Made by a program: the position numbers and the translations under genes
The notes under the pieces: generated by a model
What the model saw: the letters and a program-made list of their open reading frames with translations, nothing else
Database searches by the model: none
Told to the model about the DNA's origin: nothing
In this document: piece by piece, positions 19,476 through 27,550 of the stretch
Position numbering within the stretch: the first letter of the stretch is position 1
How the letters are laid out: each line of letters opens with the position of its first letter
Assembly: GCA_902825215.1 (NCBI GenBank)
Contig: LR782234.1
Coordinates: forward strand, 2,790,001-2,854,000
Source: Pseudomonas fluorescens
Lineage (GTDB): Bacteria; Pseudomonadota; Gammaproteobacteria; Pseudomonadales; Pseudomonadaceae
Length of the DNA: 64,000 bases
Direction: 5' to 3'

Positions 19476-19997
19476 TTACAGCGGTGCTGGCTGAATGATC
19501 TCAACCCAATAACCATCCGGGTCCTTGATAAACGCCAGGCTCTTCATCCGCCCATCAGTCAAACGCTTCTGGAAATCGCAGCCCAATTCTTCAAAACGCG
19601 CGCATGCCGCCACGATGTCCGGCACAGAAATGCAGATGTGACCGAAACCACGCGGGTCGGTATTGCCATTGTGATAGGCGAAATCGGCGTCGTTCTCGGT
19701 GCCGTGGTTATGGGTCAATTCGAGAATACCCGGAATCGACTTCATCCATTCGGTGCGAGCAGCGGCGTCAGCCGGGATCTGCGACTTGTCGACCAGCGCG
19801 AGGAAGTACAGGCTGAATTCAGCTTCCGGGAAGTCGCGCTTTTCGACCAGCGAGAAACCCAGCACGCGGGTGTAGAAGTCCAGGGACTTGGTGATGTCCT
19901 TGACGCGCAACATGGTGTGGTTGAAAACGAAGTTGCGGGTTGCGCTGTCTGGGGTGGCGGTGACGCCGGGGAATGTGTTGAGTTCGTGCAGGCTCAT
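19476..19997 (-). CDS. gloA: Lactoylglutathione lyase (glyoxalase I)
   Basis: A 173-aa glyoxalase I that converts the methylglyoxal-glutathione hemithioacetal to S-lactoylglutathione. Metal ligands can be placed in [13 protein letters not shown] (His), [12 protein letters not shown] (Glu/His region), [11 protein letters not shown] (His) and [10 protein letters not shown] (Glu). The length and the extra [10 protein letters not shown] insertion are typical of the longer, eukaryote-like type found in Pseudomonas. GGAGG precedes the start ATG 19997. It is monocistronic and convergent with ahpF. Confidence 0.95.
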   Translation of the reverse strand: MSLHELNTFPGVTATPDSATRNFVFNHTMLRVKDITKSLDFYTRVLGFSLVEKRDFPEAEFSLYFLALVDKSQIPADAAARTEWMKSIPGILELTHNHGTENDADFAYHNGNTDPRGFGHICISVPDIVAACARFEELGCDFQKRLTDGRMKSLAFIKDPDGYWVEIIQPAPL

Positions 19998-20135
19998 GGG
20001 CCCTCCAATAACTATGGGCGAGTGATGGGCGCAATGATACGCATGCCGGCCGGCATCGCCAAATGAAAGGGCAGCCTTGCCCTGCGCCCCGGCGAGCCTC
20101 AGACTTTACCGCTCAATTTGCGAGTGCTTGCGGCA

Positions 20136-20654
20136 ATGATCCGACTGTTCAAATCCCTGTTTGTGTTTTCTGCCTTGTCGTTCGTTGCGGTGTGCGCGTC
20201 CGCGGACGAGCCGAACATCACCTGGCCGGCCGGTTGGCAGGTTGAAGCGCTGCCCGCAACAACTGCGCAGGTGTCGCGACAGCGGGCAGTCAAAATTGAC
20301 GCTGATGGCAATCAGGTCATGGTGATGGAGCTGACCATGACCGAGGTCGAGAAAGACCACCAAGTCAATTTGCCGGGTGTGCTGCTGGAAATGCGCAAGT
20401 CGATTCAGAAGGATTTCTTTCAAAGCGGCTACCAAAGTGTCTGCAACAAAGTGCATGCCGCGACGCTGGGTAGTTTGTCCGCGCTGGAAACCACTTGCAC
20501 GATCACTGAAAACGGGCGGCATGTGTTGTCGCAAACGCTCGTCGCGGCAGTCGACGCGCACAAAGCCTATGTACTTTCCTACGCCGGGCAGGCCGAGGTT
20601 TATAAGGCAAGTGCCGACGAGATAGTGGCGGTGAGAAACAGCTTGAAACTTTAA
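20136..20654 (+). CDS. Exported protein of unknown function (DUF4946-like)
   Basis: A protein of about 172 aa. ATG 20136 gives a compact Sec signal peptide (MIRLFKSLFVFSALSFVAVCASA, cleavage before DEPN). A TTG at 20118 would add six residues without a better ribosome site. The mature part has ITWPAGWQVEALP, a Gln/Val-rich beta region with MVMELTMTEVEKDHQVNLP, and one cysteine pair (VCNKV, TTCTI). It resembles a pseudomonad periplasmic family I recall as DUF4946; this needs a profile search. Role unknown. Confidence 0.72.
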   Translation: MIRLFKSLFVFSALSFVAVCASADEPNITWPAGWQVEALPATTAQVSRQRAVKIDADGNQVMVMELTMTEVEKDHQVNLPGVLLEMRKSIQKDFFQSGYQSVCNKVHAATLGSLSALETTCTITENGRHVLSQTLVAAVDAHKAYVLSYAGQAEVYKASADEIVAVRNSLKL

Positions 20655-20824
20655 GCCGCTGTTCTGCGCGAGTCGTTTAGATACCGGAAGGGATTAAGAC
20701 TAAAGTTTGATCGTGGCGCTGCGCGTAACATTAAGCAGCAAAATGTTTAGCCGTTGGCTCATAAACGTTACACAAATGTCGCAACTTGTACGATGAAATT
20801 CATTTCATTTGTTAGATATTGTCA

Positions 20825-20850
20825 ATAAAAAAACCCCGCTTGATGCAGGG
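20825..20850 (-). terminator. Terminator of the mvaU-like gene
   Basis: On the minus strand, CCCTGC-ATCAA-GCGGGG (one T-G pair) followed by seven T. It lies 20 bp after the stop of the H-NS-like gene. Confidence 0.82.
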
Positions 20851-20869
20851 CTTTTAGTCGATTGGCGCG

Positions 20870-21235
20870 TTACCCGCGCAACCACGAATCAACGGTGCCG
20901 GCACCGTATTGTTCCTTCCAGGCTTTCAAGCCACGGTGGTTGCCACCCTTGGTTTCAATCAGTTCACCGGTGTGCGGGTTCTGATAGACCTTCACCACGC
21001 GCGCGCGGCGGGTTTTAGGCGCTGCAGCGGTCTGCAGGCCGGATTTTGCCGGGTTTGGATCGAGGATGGCGATGATGTCCTTCAGGCCTTTGCCGTAAGT
21101 TTTCATCAGCCCCTGGAGCTTTTCTTCGAATTCGATTTCTTTCTTGAGCCCGGCGTCGTTCTTCAGCGATTCCAGCTGCTTGAGCTGTTCCTGAAGGGCC
21201 TTTTCAGCTGCACGAAATTCAGCGAGTCTGGACAA
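20870..21235 (-). CDS. mvaU: H-NS-family xenogeneic silencer, MvaT/MvaU type (TTG start)
   Basis: A 121-aa nucleoid protein. The N-terminal oligomerisation coiled coil (SRLAEFRAAEKALQEQLKQL) is followed by EIEFEEKLQGLMKTYGKGL and DIIAILDP. The C-terminal DNA-binding domain carries VKVYQNPHTGELIETKGGNH, the MvaT/MvaU AT-hook-like signature. These proteins silence AT-rich, often foreign, DNA and control biofilm and secondary metabolism. The start is assigned at TTG 21235 because GGAG lies 8 bp upstream and M-S-R-L-A-E-F matches the family start. The N-terminus is closer to MvaU/MvaV than to MvaT. The AT-rich flanks (20690-20830 and 21240-21470) may be self-binding regions. Confidence 0.9.
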   Translation of the reverse strand: MSRLAEFRAAEKALQEQLKQLESLKNDAGLKKEIEFEEKLQGLMKTYGKGLKDIIAILDPNPAKSGLQTAAAPKTRRARVVKVYQNPHTGELIETKGGNHRGLKAWKEQYGAGTVDSWLRG

Positions 21236-21469
21236 TATCTTTACTCCAATAGTGTGTTTGGCTGATACCAACCGCAAACAAAGCTATAAGCCAAGAGCCG
21301 TGAAGCGACTCGGTGATAAATGGCTCACCTGCGAATTTTGCTCAGGTTGAAAAAATTGTAGTAGTTAATGCGCCAAGAGTAAATCCTGATGTTGTCCTGA
21401 TGTAACAACAGTGGTCTTTTGTATCAATTTGGTGCGCCTCATCGGTACGCTCGTCTTAAAAAAGCTTAG

Positions 21470-23005
21470 TTAACGATGAGTTAATGCGTCGATGAAGTCC
21501 GCTGCCGGCATCGGTTTGGCGAACAGATACCCCTGCAGGAAATCGACATGATGGGCGTTCAGGTAATCGGCCTGTGTTTGAGTTTCGACACCTTCGGCAA
21601 CAATGCCCAGATCCAGCTTGGCGGACAGTTCGATAATCGTGTCGAGTATGTGCCGCGAAAGCGCGTCGATGCCAATCATGGCGACAAAGCTCTGGTCGAT
21701 TTTCAGAAAGTCCACATTGAATTTACGCAGGTAAGCCAGGCTCGAGTGTCCGGTGCCGAAGTCGTCAATGGCGATCTTCACCCCGAGTGAATGCAGTTGC
21801 TCGAACAGTTGGCGAGTGATTTCGGTGGGCTCGATCAACTCGCGCTCGGTCAACTCCAGCACCAGACTGACGCTATCGGGGGCGAACGCGGCGAGAAACA
21901 GTCGACAGTCCTCCACCAGTTCCAGATCCCGGCAATGGCTGGCGGTAATATTGACGCCAATGTGAAAGGGCGCAGTGAAGGTCGCTGACAACGGTCCCAG
22001 CAGCGCGGCGGTTTGTTGCATCAGTGCGCGAGTCATCGGCACGATCAATCCTGAATGTTCGGCAAACGGAATGAACAGGTCCGGTCGCACCAGGCCTTCT
22101 TTGGGATGAGCCCAGCGCATCAGCACTTCGGCGCCGGACCAGGCCTTGCTGTCGCCATGCACCACAGGCTGGAAGTAGGGGATGAATTCGCCGGCTTCCA
22201 GCGCCCGAAGCATCTCATGACTTGGCGAAACCGAGCGCTTTTGCACGACCTGGCCGATCGCTCCGGAGACAGCACCGAAGAAGATCAGCAGGCTGAACAA
22301 TGGTGGGTACTCAGCGGCCATGTAGCGCCAGGTTTCACCTTGGGCAAAACCGGCGCTGACGCTGAACCCATAACGCGATGAAACCAGCGTGGTCGGCGCA
22401 ACGGGCAGTGCGGGGAGGGCGCCCGTTTGGACTTTGCCATCAGCCGCCAGCCAGTTATCGCCCACCTGCAAGACCAGCAGCGTCTGCCGGCCGATCAGTC
22501 GCAGGATATTGCTCAGGTGATAACCGTCCAGCGTGGTCAACGCGCCACCGCGGCCTTCGCTGAGTCGATACACCAGCAGCGCGGTGTCCGGTGTTACCGG
22601 ATTGCCGTTCATCAGCCACAATTTGCCCAGGTTGTAGTCACCGGCGTTCACGACTTCCTGGTAGTCGCCAAACAGTGAGCTGCAATAGAGGTTGTTGTCC
22701 CACACCAGATTGGTCGAGCGCACGAACGGGCGGCGGGTCACTTGTTCGCGCAGGGCCAGCTTGACGTTTTCACACGTCTGGCCGGCCAAGGGCAGCAACT
22801 CATGCGCCGCTTGAGCGGTGTTGTCGAGCATCAGTTCAAACTGGCGCAAGGCTTGTTCAGCGGTCTCCCCGGAACTCTGTTCAAGGGTGCGTTCGGCCTG
22901 CATATGCAGAATCACACCGCCCAATATGATCGGCAGCAGCCCGCTCAGCAGCGTGATGACAATACGTGTGCTGCGTTTGCGGCGGGGTCTGACGGTCAAC
23001 GGCAT
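21470..23005 (-). CDS. Membrane cyclic-di-GMP phosphodiesterase (CSS-motif sensor plus EAL domain)
   Basis: A 511-aa protein. TM1 lies near residues 15-35 (IVITLLSGLLPIILGGVIL). A periplasmic CSS-motif domain follows, with Cys-Ser-Ser in LYCSSLFG and CENVKL; its thiols sense redox state in related enzymes. TM2 is near residue 235, and a full EAL domain runs from about 255 to the end. The signature reads EVL instead of EAL, but catalytic ELTERE, IDDFGTGHSSL, DFLKIDQSFV and AEGVET are intact, so activity is expected. ATG 23005 has AGGA upstream and is preferred to starts further upstream. Confidence 0.9.
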   Translation of the reverse strand: MPLTVRPRRKRSTRIVITLLSGLLPIILGGVILHMQAERTLEQSSGETAEQALRQFELMLDNTAQAAHELLPLAGQTCENVKLALREQVTRRPFVRSTNLVWDNNLYCSSLFGDYQEVVNAGDYNLGKLWLMNGNPVTPDTALLVYRLSEGRGGALTTLDGYHLSNILRLIGRQTLLVLQVGDNWLAADGKVQTGALPALPVAPTTLVSSRYGFSVSAGFAQGETWRYMAAEYPPLFSLLIFFGAVSGAIGQVVQKRSVSPSHEMLRALEAGEFIPYFQPVVHGDSKAWSGAEVLMRWAHPKEGLVRPDLFIPFAEHSGLIVPMTRALMQQTAALLGPLSATFTAPFHIGVNITASHCRDLELVEDCRLFLAAFAPDSVSLVLELTERELIEPTEITRQLFEQLHSLGVKIAIDDFGTGHSSLAYLRKFNVDFLKIDQSFVAMIGIDALSRHILDTIIELSAKLDLGIVAEGVETQTQADYLNAHHVDFLQGYLFAKPMPAADFIDALTHR

Positions 23006-23103
23006 GGGCGCATCCTGTCGCGGTGGGTGGGGCGAAACTCGGCGCGCTTCGCAAAAGCAGTCAGCCAGGAGCGAGGATAGATCGAACACGCTGATTGCGC
23101 CGC

Positions 23104-23976
23104 TCAATCATGATTTATCCGCGTCGCCACCTCGATAAACGCCAGCGTGGCGGGTGATGCCTGGCGCCGATCAAGAACGGCGAGTCCAACCTGACGCTTG
23201 ACCGCAGGCAACAATGGCTTCTTCACGAAACCTGCATTTTGCGCCTCCGGCAATGAGCCTTCGGCGACGATAGTGATGCCGTCGCCACGGCTGACCAGAT
23301 CGAGCGTGCTGAGCAGTTGCGCGCAGCGGTAGCGGATATTCGGTTGCAGGCGCGCGGCCATGAACAGTCGCGATACCAGTTCAGATGAGCCAGCCTCCGT
23401 GAGTACGAATGGCACCTCGCACAAATCTTTCAGGCTTAACGCTGGATGCCTTGTCAACGGGTGCTCCGGCGGCAGCAGGGCGACCATTTGGTCTTCGATC
23501 AGGCTGAATGTGTCGAAACGCTCTTCTGGCAGCACGACGAAGCCGACGTCGATCCGGCGCTCCTCCAGCCATTGAATCACCTGACGATCCGGCCCTTCGT
23601 CAACGTGCACTTCGATGCCCGGATGAGCTTCTCGATAGCGCCGCAGAATGGCTGGGAGCAGTTTGATCGACGAAGTCGGCCCGAATGAGCCGATGCGCAA
23701 GGTACCGCTTTTCATGCCGCGCGCATCGGCGGCCTCCTGGCGCAAGGTATTGGCCAGGCCGAGCATGGCGCGGGCGCGCAATAACAATTGCTCACCAATG
23801 GTACTGAGCTCTACTTGCGCCTGATGCCGACGCAGCAGTTCAACGCCCAGTTCCTGCTCCAGTGATTTCATTGCGTGGGATACCGCCGACTGGGAAATCC
23901 CCAAACGACGGGCGGCGAGGGTAAAACCGCGCAGTTCGGCGACCAGCGAGAAAATCTCCAGTTGTGTAAGGGTCAT
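23104..23976 (-). CDS. LysR-family transcriptional regulator
   Basis: A 290-aa LTTR. The N-terminal winged HTH (MTLTQLEIFSLVAELRGFTL, SQSAVSHAMKSLEQELGVELL) is followed by a periplasmic-binding-protein-like effector domain (about 90-285) with GTLRIGSFGPTSS and DEGPDRQVIQWL. It diverges from the exporter at 24053 with 76 bp between, so it probably controls that gene and itself; a short palindrome overlaps its own start. The effector is unknown. Confidence 0.92.
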   Translation of the reverse strand: MTLTQLEIFSLVAELRGFTLAARRLGISQSAVSHAMKSLEQELGVELLRRHQAQVELSTIGEQLLLRARAMLGLANTLRQEAADARGMKSGTLRIGSFGPTSSIKLLPAILRRYREAHPGIEVHVDEGPDRQVIQWLEERRIDVGFVVLPEERFDTFSLIEDQMVALLPPEHPLTRHPALSLKDLCEVPFVLTEAGSSELVSRLFMAARLQPNIRYRCAQLLSTLDLVSRGDGITIVAEGSLPEAQNAGFVKKPLLPAVKRQVGLAVLDRRQASPATLAFIEVATRINHD

Positions 23977-23990
23977 GAGTATTTGCTCAT
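23975..23990. promoter_or_regulatory. Short palindrome at the LysR start, possible operator
   Basis: ATGAG-TATTTG-CTCAT covers the start codon of the LysR gene and reaches into the divergent spacer. The A/T-rich centre and 16-bp length resemble LTTR autoregulatory sites; the assignment is tentative. Confidence 0.35.
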
Positions 23991-24052
23991 TTTACGATGA
24001 AGACGAATGAGCCTGATCATAAAGCATCCGCAACTTTTCGAGCCTCGACTCC

Positions 24053-24988
24053 ATGCACAACCTTGATAAAACATCATCCGACGTTCCGGTTTATCTGACC
24101 CTGGCAGGGGTAACGATGATCTGGGGCGGCACCTTCGTTGCCGGGCGCTTCCTCGCCGGGGGGCTGAGCCCGATGTTTGCCGCCAGCCTGCGTTTCCTGT
24201 TGGCGAACGTGGCGTTGCTGGGTTTCATCTGGCTGGCGCGGGTCCCTCTCGTGCGGCCCACCACTGCGCAATGGCTACGCTTGACGCTGCTGGGGTTTTC
24301 CGGAATTTTCTTTTACAACCTGTGCTTCTTTTACGGCCTGCAATACATCAACGCGTCGCGCGCTTCGTTGATTGTCGCGCTGAACCCGGCGGTCATCGGC
24401 CTGGCTTCGTGGTGCTTGTTCAAGGAGCGCCTGGGCGTAATGAAAACGGCGGGTATCGTAATCAGTGTCGCCGGCGCTGCACTGGTGATCTTCAGCCGCA
24501 ATCCGCAATTACTGGCGGCGACGCCCGACGCATGGATGGGCGATCTGTTGATCCTGGGGTGCGTGCTGGGCTGGGGCGTTTATTCGTTGTTCTCCCGTGA
24601 ACTTAACCAGTTGTTAGGCCCGGTGCAGACGGTGACGTACTCGATCCTGATCGGCACGCTGATGTTATGGCTGTTGGCGGCAGCGCGCGGCGAACTGAGC
24701 TGGCATGCTCTGGTTGATCTGGGCACGGCACAATGGCTGAGCCTCGCCTACCTCGGTGTACTCGGCTCGGCGCTGGCCTACATCGGTTATTACCACGGCA
24801 TCCGCAAGATCGGCGCGACGCGCAGTGGCGTCTTCATCGCGCTCAACCCATTGACGGCGGTAATCTTCGGCGCGCTGCTGCTGGGCGAGCAGCTGACGTT
24901 GACCATGTGCCTGGGCGGTGCGCTGATCCTCGGCGGCATCTACCTGTGCAACAAACCCCTTGCGGCAAACGCAAGAAAGCGGATTTGA
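24053..24988 (+). CDS. EamA/DMT-family transporter
   Basis: A 311-aa inner-membrane protein with ten predicted helices in two EamA halves: the first starts LTLAGVTMIWGGTFVAGR, the second LLILGCVLGWGVYSLFSREL. The GPVQTVTYSILIG and IGATRSGVFIALNPLTAVIFGALLLGEQ segments are typical of DMT exporters for metabolites or amino acids. It lies divergent from the LysR regulator, its likely controller. The substrate cannot be read from sequence. Confidence 0.9.
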   Translation: MHNLDKTSSDVPVYLTLAGVTMIWGGTFVAGRFLAGGLSPMFAASLRFLLANVALLGFIWLARVPLVRPTTAQWLRLTLLGFSGIFFYNLCFFYGLQYINASRASLIVALNPAVIGLASWCLFKERLGVMKTAGIVISVAGAALVIFSRNPQLLAATPDAWMGDLLILGCVLGWGVYSLFSRELNQLLGPVQTVTYSILIGTLMLWLLAAARGELSWHALVDLGTAQWLSLAYLGVLGSALAYIGYYHGIRKIGATRSGVFIALNPLTAVIFGALLLGEQLTLTMCLGGALILGGIYLCNKPLAANARKRI

Positions 24989-25096
24989 TAGGGGCAGCAG
25001 ACAAGCCGGTTTACGCTGTGTAGAATCGGGTTACGCATACAATAATAATCGTCTTCTGGCAGCAGAAGCCTCGCCCGCAAGAGCCTTGGGTCGACA

Positions 25097-25201
25097 ATGA
25101 AGATATTCGGGTTTCAACTGATCTACGGTGACTTCCTCGCCCGCAGTGTGCGTGGCATTTCCTGCGCGCCGCCCAGCCCTCTCAGCATGACTCGCCAATA
25201 A
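25097..25201 (+). CDS. Possible short ORF upstream of hppD (34 aa)
   Basis: ATG 25097 opens a 34-codon frame (MKIFGFQLIYGDFLARSV..., ending PLSMTRQ) that stops 38 bp before hppD. It holds three Phe and one Tyr in its first 13 residues, which fits a leader peptide idea for a gene of aromatic catabolism. There is no clear Shine-Dalgarno and no terminator/antiterminator pair between it and hppD, so it may simply be untranslated 5' DNA. Confidence 0.3.
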   Translation: MKIFGFQLIYGDFLARSVRGISCAPPSPLSMTRQ

Positions 25202-25239
25202 ACCCCCGGTTGATTGATAAGAAATGATGAGGCGTCACC

Positions 25240-26316
25240 ATGGCAGATTTATACGAAAACCCAATGGGCCTGATGGGCTTTGAGTTCATCGAGTTCGCAT
25301 CGCCGACTCCCGGCACCCTGGAGCCGATCTTCGAGATCATGGGCTTCACCAAAGTCGCGACCCACCGTTCCAAGAACGTGCACCTGTACCGTCAGGGCGC
25401 GATCAACCTGATCCTCAACAACGAACCGAACAGCGTGGCCTCGTACTTTGCCGCCGAACATGGCCCGTCCGTTTGCGGCATGGCGTTCCGCGTCAAGGAT
25501 TCGCAAAAGGCCTACAGCCGCGCACTGGAACTCGGCGCCCAGCCGATTCACATCGAAACCGGTCCGATGGAGCTGAACCTGCCGGCCATCAAAGGCATTG
25601 GCGGCGCGCCGCTGTACCTGATCGATCGTTTCGGCGAAGGCAGCTCGATCTATGACATCGATTTTGTGTTCATCGAAGGCGTAGACCGCAACCCGGTCGG
25701 TGCCGGCCTGAAGATCATCGATCACCTGACCCACAACGTGTACCGCGGTCGCATGGCCTACTGGGCGAACTTCTACGAGAAGCTGTTCAACTTCCGTGAA
25801 ATTCGCTACTTCGACATCAAGGGCGAATACACCGGTCTGACCTCCAAGGCGATGACCGCACCGGACGGCATGATCCGCATCCCGCTGAACGAAGAATCGT
25901 CCAAGGGCGCCGGGCAGATCGAAGAGTTCCTGATGCAGTTCAACGGCGAGGGCATCCAGCACGTCGCGTTCCTCACCGACGACCTGATCAAGACCTGGGA
26001 CCAGTTGAAAAAGATCGGCATGCGCTTCATGACCGCGCCGCCGGACACCTATTACGAAATGCTCGAAGGGCGTCTGCCGAATCACGGTGAGCCGGTCGAT
26101 CAACTGCAATCGCGCGGTATTCTGCTCGATGGCGCGTCGGAGCAGGGCGACAAGCGTCTGCTGCTGCAGATCTTCTCGGAAACCCTGATGGGCCCGGTGT
26201 TCTTCGAATTCATTCAGCGCAAAGGCGATGATGGTTTCGGTGAGGGCAACTTCAAAGCGCTGTTCGAGTCGATCGAACGCGACCAGGTGCGTCGTGGTGT
26301 TTTGACCACCGAGTAA
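25240..26316 (+). CDS. hppD: 4-Hydroxyphenylpyruvate dioxygenase
   Basis: A 358-aa Fe(II) enzyme that converts 4-hydroxyphenylpyruvate to homogentisate in tyrosine catabolism. The iron ligands of the Pseudomonas enzyme are visible: His in IDHLTHNV, His in [11 protein letters not shown] and Glu in [12 protein letters not shown]. The gating C-terminal helix ([12 protein letters not shown]) is present. It also shows [14 protein letters not shown] at the start. GAGG lies before the ATG. A strong terminator follows, so it is monocistronic here, away from other tyrosine-catabolic genes. Confidence 0.97.
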   Translation: MADLYENPMGLMGFEFIEFASPTPGTLEPIFEIMGFTKVATHRSKNVHLYRQGAINLILNNEPNSVASYFAAEHGPSVCGMAFRVKDSQKAYSRALELGAQPIHIETGPMELNLPAIKGIGGAPLYLIDRFGEGSSIYDIDFVFIEGVDRNPVGAGLKIIDHLTHNVYRGRMAYWANFYEKLFNFREIRYFDIKGEYTGLTSKAMTAPDGMIRIPLNEESSKGAGQIEEFLMQFNGEGIQHVAFLTDDLIKTWDQLKKIGMRFMTAPPDTYYEMLEGRLPNHGEPVDQLQSRGILLDGASEQGDKRLLLQIFSETLMGPVFFEFIQRKGDDGFGEGNFKALFESIERDQVRRGVLTTE

Positions 26317-26334
26317 TCCGCAACTGAAATAAAA

Positions 26335-26371
26335 GATCCCGGCCTGCAGAGATGCAGGGCCGGGATTTTTT
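26335..26371 (+). terminator. Terminator after hppD
   Basis: ATCCCGGCC-TGC, a six-base loop, then GCA-GGGCCGGGAT followed by six T: a long stem (one unpaired G) 20 bp after the hppD stop. Confidence 0.88.
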
Positions 26372-26390
26372 GTGCTCGCATAATCTCAAC

Positions 26391-26480
26391 TGTGGGAGCG
26401 AGCCTGCTCGCGAAGGCGTCAGCTCAGTCAATATCCTTGGTGAAGGAGAGATTGTATTCGCGAGCAGGCTCGCTCCCACA
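26391..26480. repeat. REP pair, head to head
   Basis: GTGGGAGCGAGCCTGCTCGCG (from 26392) and its inverted copy (26457-26479), 40 bp apart, between the converging hppD and rarD. Confidence 0.92.
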
Positions 26481-26499
26481 ATTTTGAATTGCGCACTGT

Positions 26500-27381
26500 T
26501 CAGGGGCGGCTTTGTCGCATCAGGTGTTTGAAGCCTTCGAAAACCAGCACCACCACCGCCATCCAGATCGGGATATAGGTCAGCCACTCTGCGGACTTGA
26601 TACTTTCACCGAGCAACAGCGCCACGCCGAGCAGCAGCACCGGCTCAACATAACTCAACAAGCCGAACAGACTGAACGGCAGCAAGCGACTGGCAATGAT
26701 GTACACCACCAACGCCGATGCACTGATCAGCCCGAGCAGCGGAATCAGCCAGAGCAACCCAGGATATTGGTCAAATACGCCGAAGCCTTGCTCGCCGCCC
26801 CGCACAAACCAGTACGCGACCGGGAGCATCAACGTCATGTCGACCCACAGGCCGCCGAGGTTGTCGGTCTTGAGGTACTTGCGCAGCACGAAGTACAACG
26901 GATAACCGACCACGACCACCAGCGTCGCCCAGGAAAAACCGCCAACCTGATACAACTCGTTCAGCACGCCGAGGCTGGCGAAAAACACCGCGATCTTTTG
27001 CAGATACGACAGGCTTTCGCCATAGGCGATGCGCCCGGTCAATACCATCGCCAGTGGCAGCAGGAAATAACCCAGCGAGACATCGAGGCTGTAATCGTTC
27101 AGGGGCGCCCACATGAACAGCCACAACTGCACGCCGAGCAGTGCCGCCGAGAGGATCAAGCCGCCGATCAATTTCGGCCTCGCCGCCATCAAGCGCACCA
27201 GCTCGACAACCCGCCGCCATTCTCCGGAAACCAGCATGAACACGGTCATGCACGGGACCGTCAGAAGCATCCGCCAGCCGAAGATCTCCACACCGCTCAA
27301 CGGCGTGAGCAACGAAGTGTAGTAATACATGACGGCAAACAGCACCGAAGCCGAAACCGATAGAGCGATACCTTTAGCCAA
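26500..27381 (-). CDS. rarD: EamA-family transporter RarD (TTG start)
   Basis: A 293-aa protein with ten hydrophobic helices. MYYYTSLLTPLSGVEIFGWRML near the N-terminus is the RarD signature; LFMWAPLNDYSLDVSLGYFLLPL is also typical. RarD was first linked to chloramphenicol resistance; the native substrate is unknown. The frame is open to 27459, but TTG 27381 (AKGIALSVSASVLF following) has GAGG 6 bp upstream and fits the family N-terminus. Confidence 0.87.
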   Translation of the reverse strand: MAKGIALSVSASVLFAVMYYYTSLLTPLSGVEIFGWRMLLTVPCMTVFMLVSGEWRRVVELVRLMAARPKLIGGLILSAALLGVQLWLFMWAPLNDYSLDVSLGYFLLPLAMVLTGRIAYGESLSYLQKIAVFFASLGVLNELYQVGGFSWATLVVVVGYPLYFVLRKYLKTDNLGGLWVDMTLMLPVAYWFVRGGEQGFGVFDQYPGLLWLIPLLGLISASALVVYIIASRLLPFSLFGLLSYVEPVLLLGVALLLGESIKSAEWLTYIPIWMAVVVLVFEGFKHLMRQSRP

Positions 27382-27515
27382 GCTGTCCTCGCGGGTTGAG
27401 GGGTGAACGGGGCGCGCAGGATACGTGGTTTTTGTGCTGAATATTGATCGAATGCTCAATATTCTCCACAGGCATCAACCGGATCGCCAAGCCATCAGCA
27501 TAGCTGCCGGTTTCC

Positions 27516-27542
27516 CTGTGGAAGCGAGCCTGCTCGCGAAGC
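27516..27542. repeat. REP element, single
   Basis: CTGTGGAAGCGAGCCTGCTCGCGAAGC, a REP core with one substitution (GGAAGCGAG for GGGAGCGAG), between the rarD start region and the acyltransferase stop. Confidence 0.8.
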
Positions 27543-27550
27543 TCTTGAAA

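Noticed and set aside
25249..26109. Minus-strand frame over hppD
   Set aside because: Antisense shadow of hppD; no recognisable protein features.
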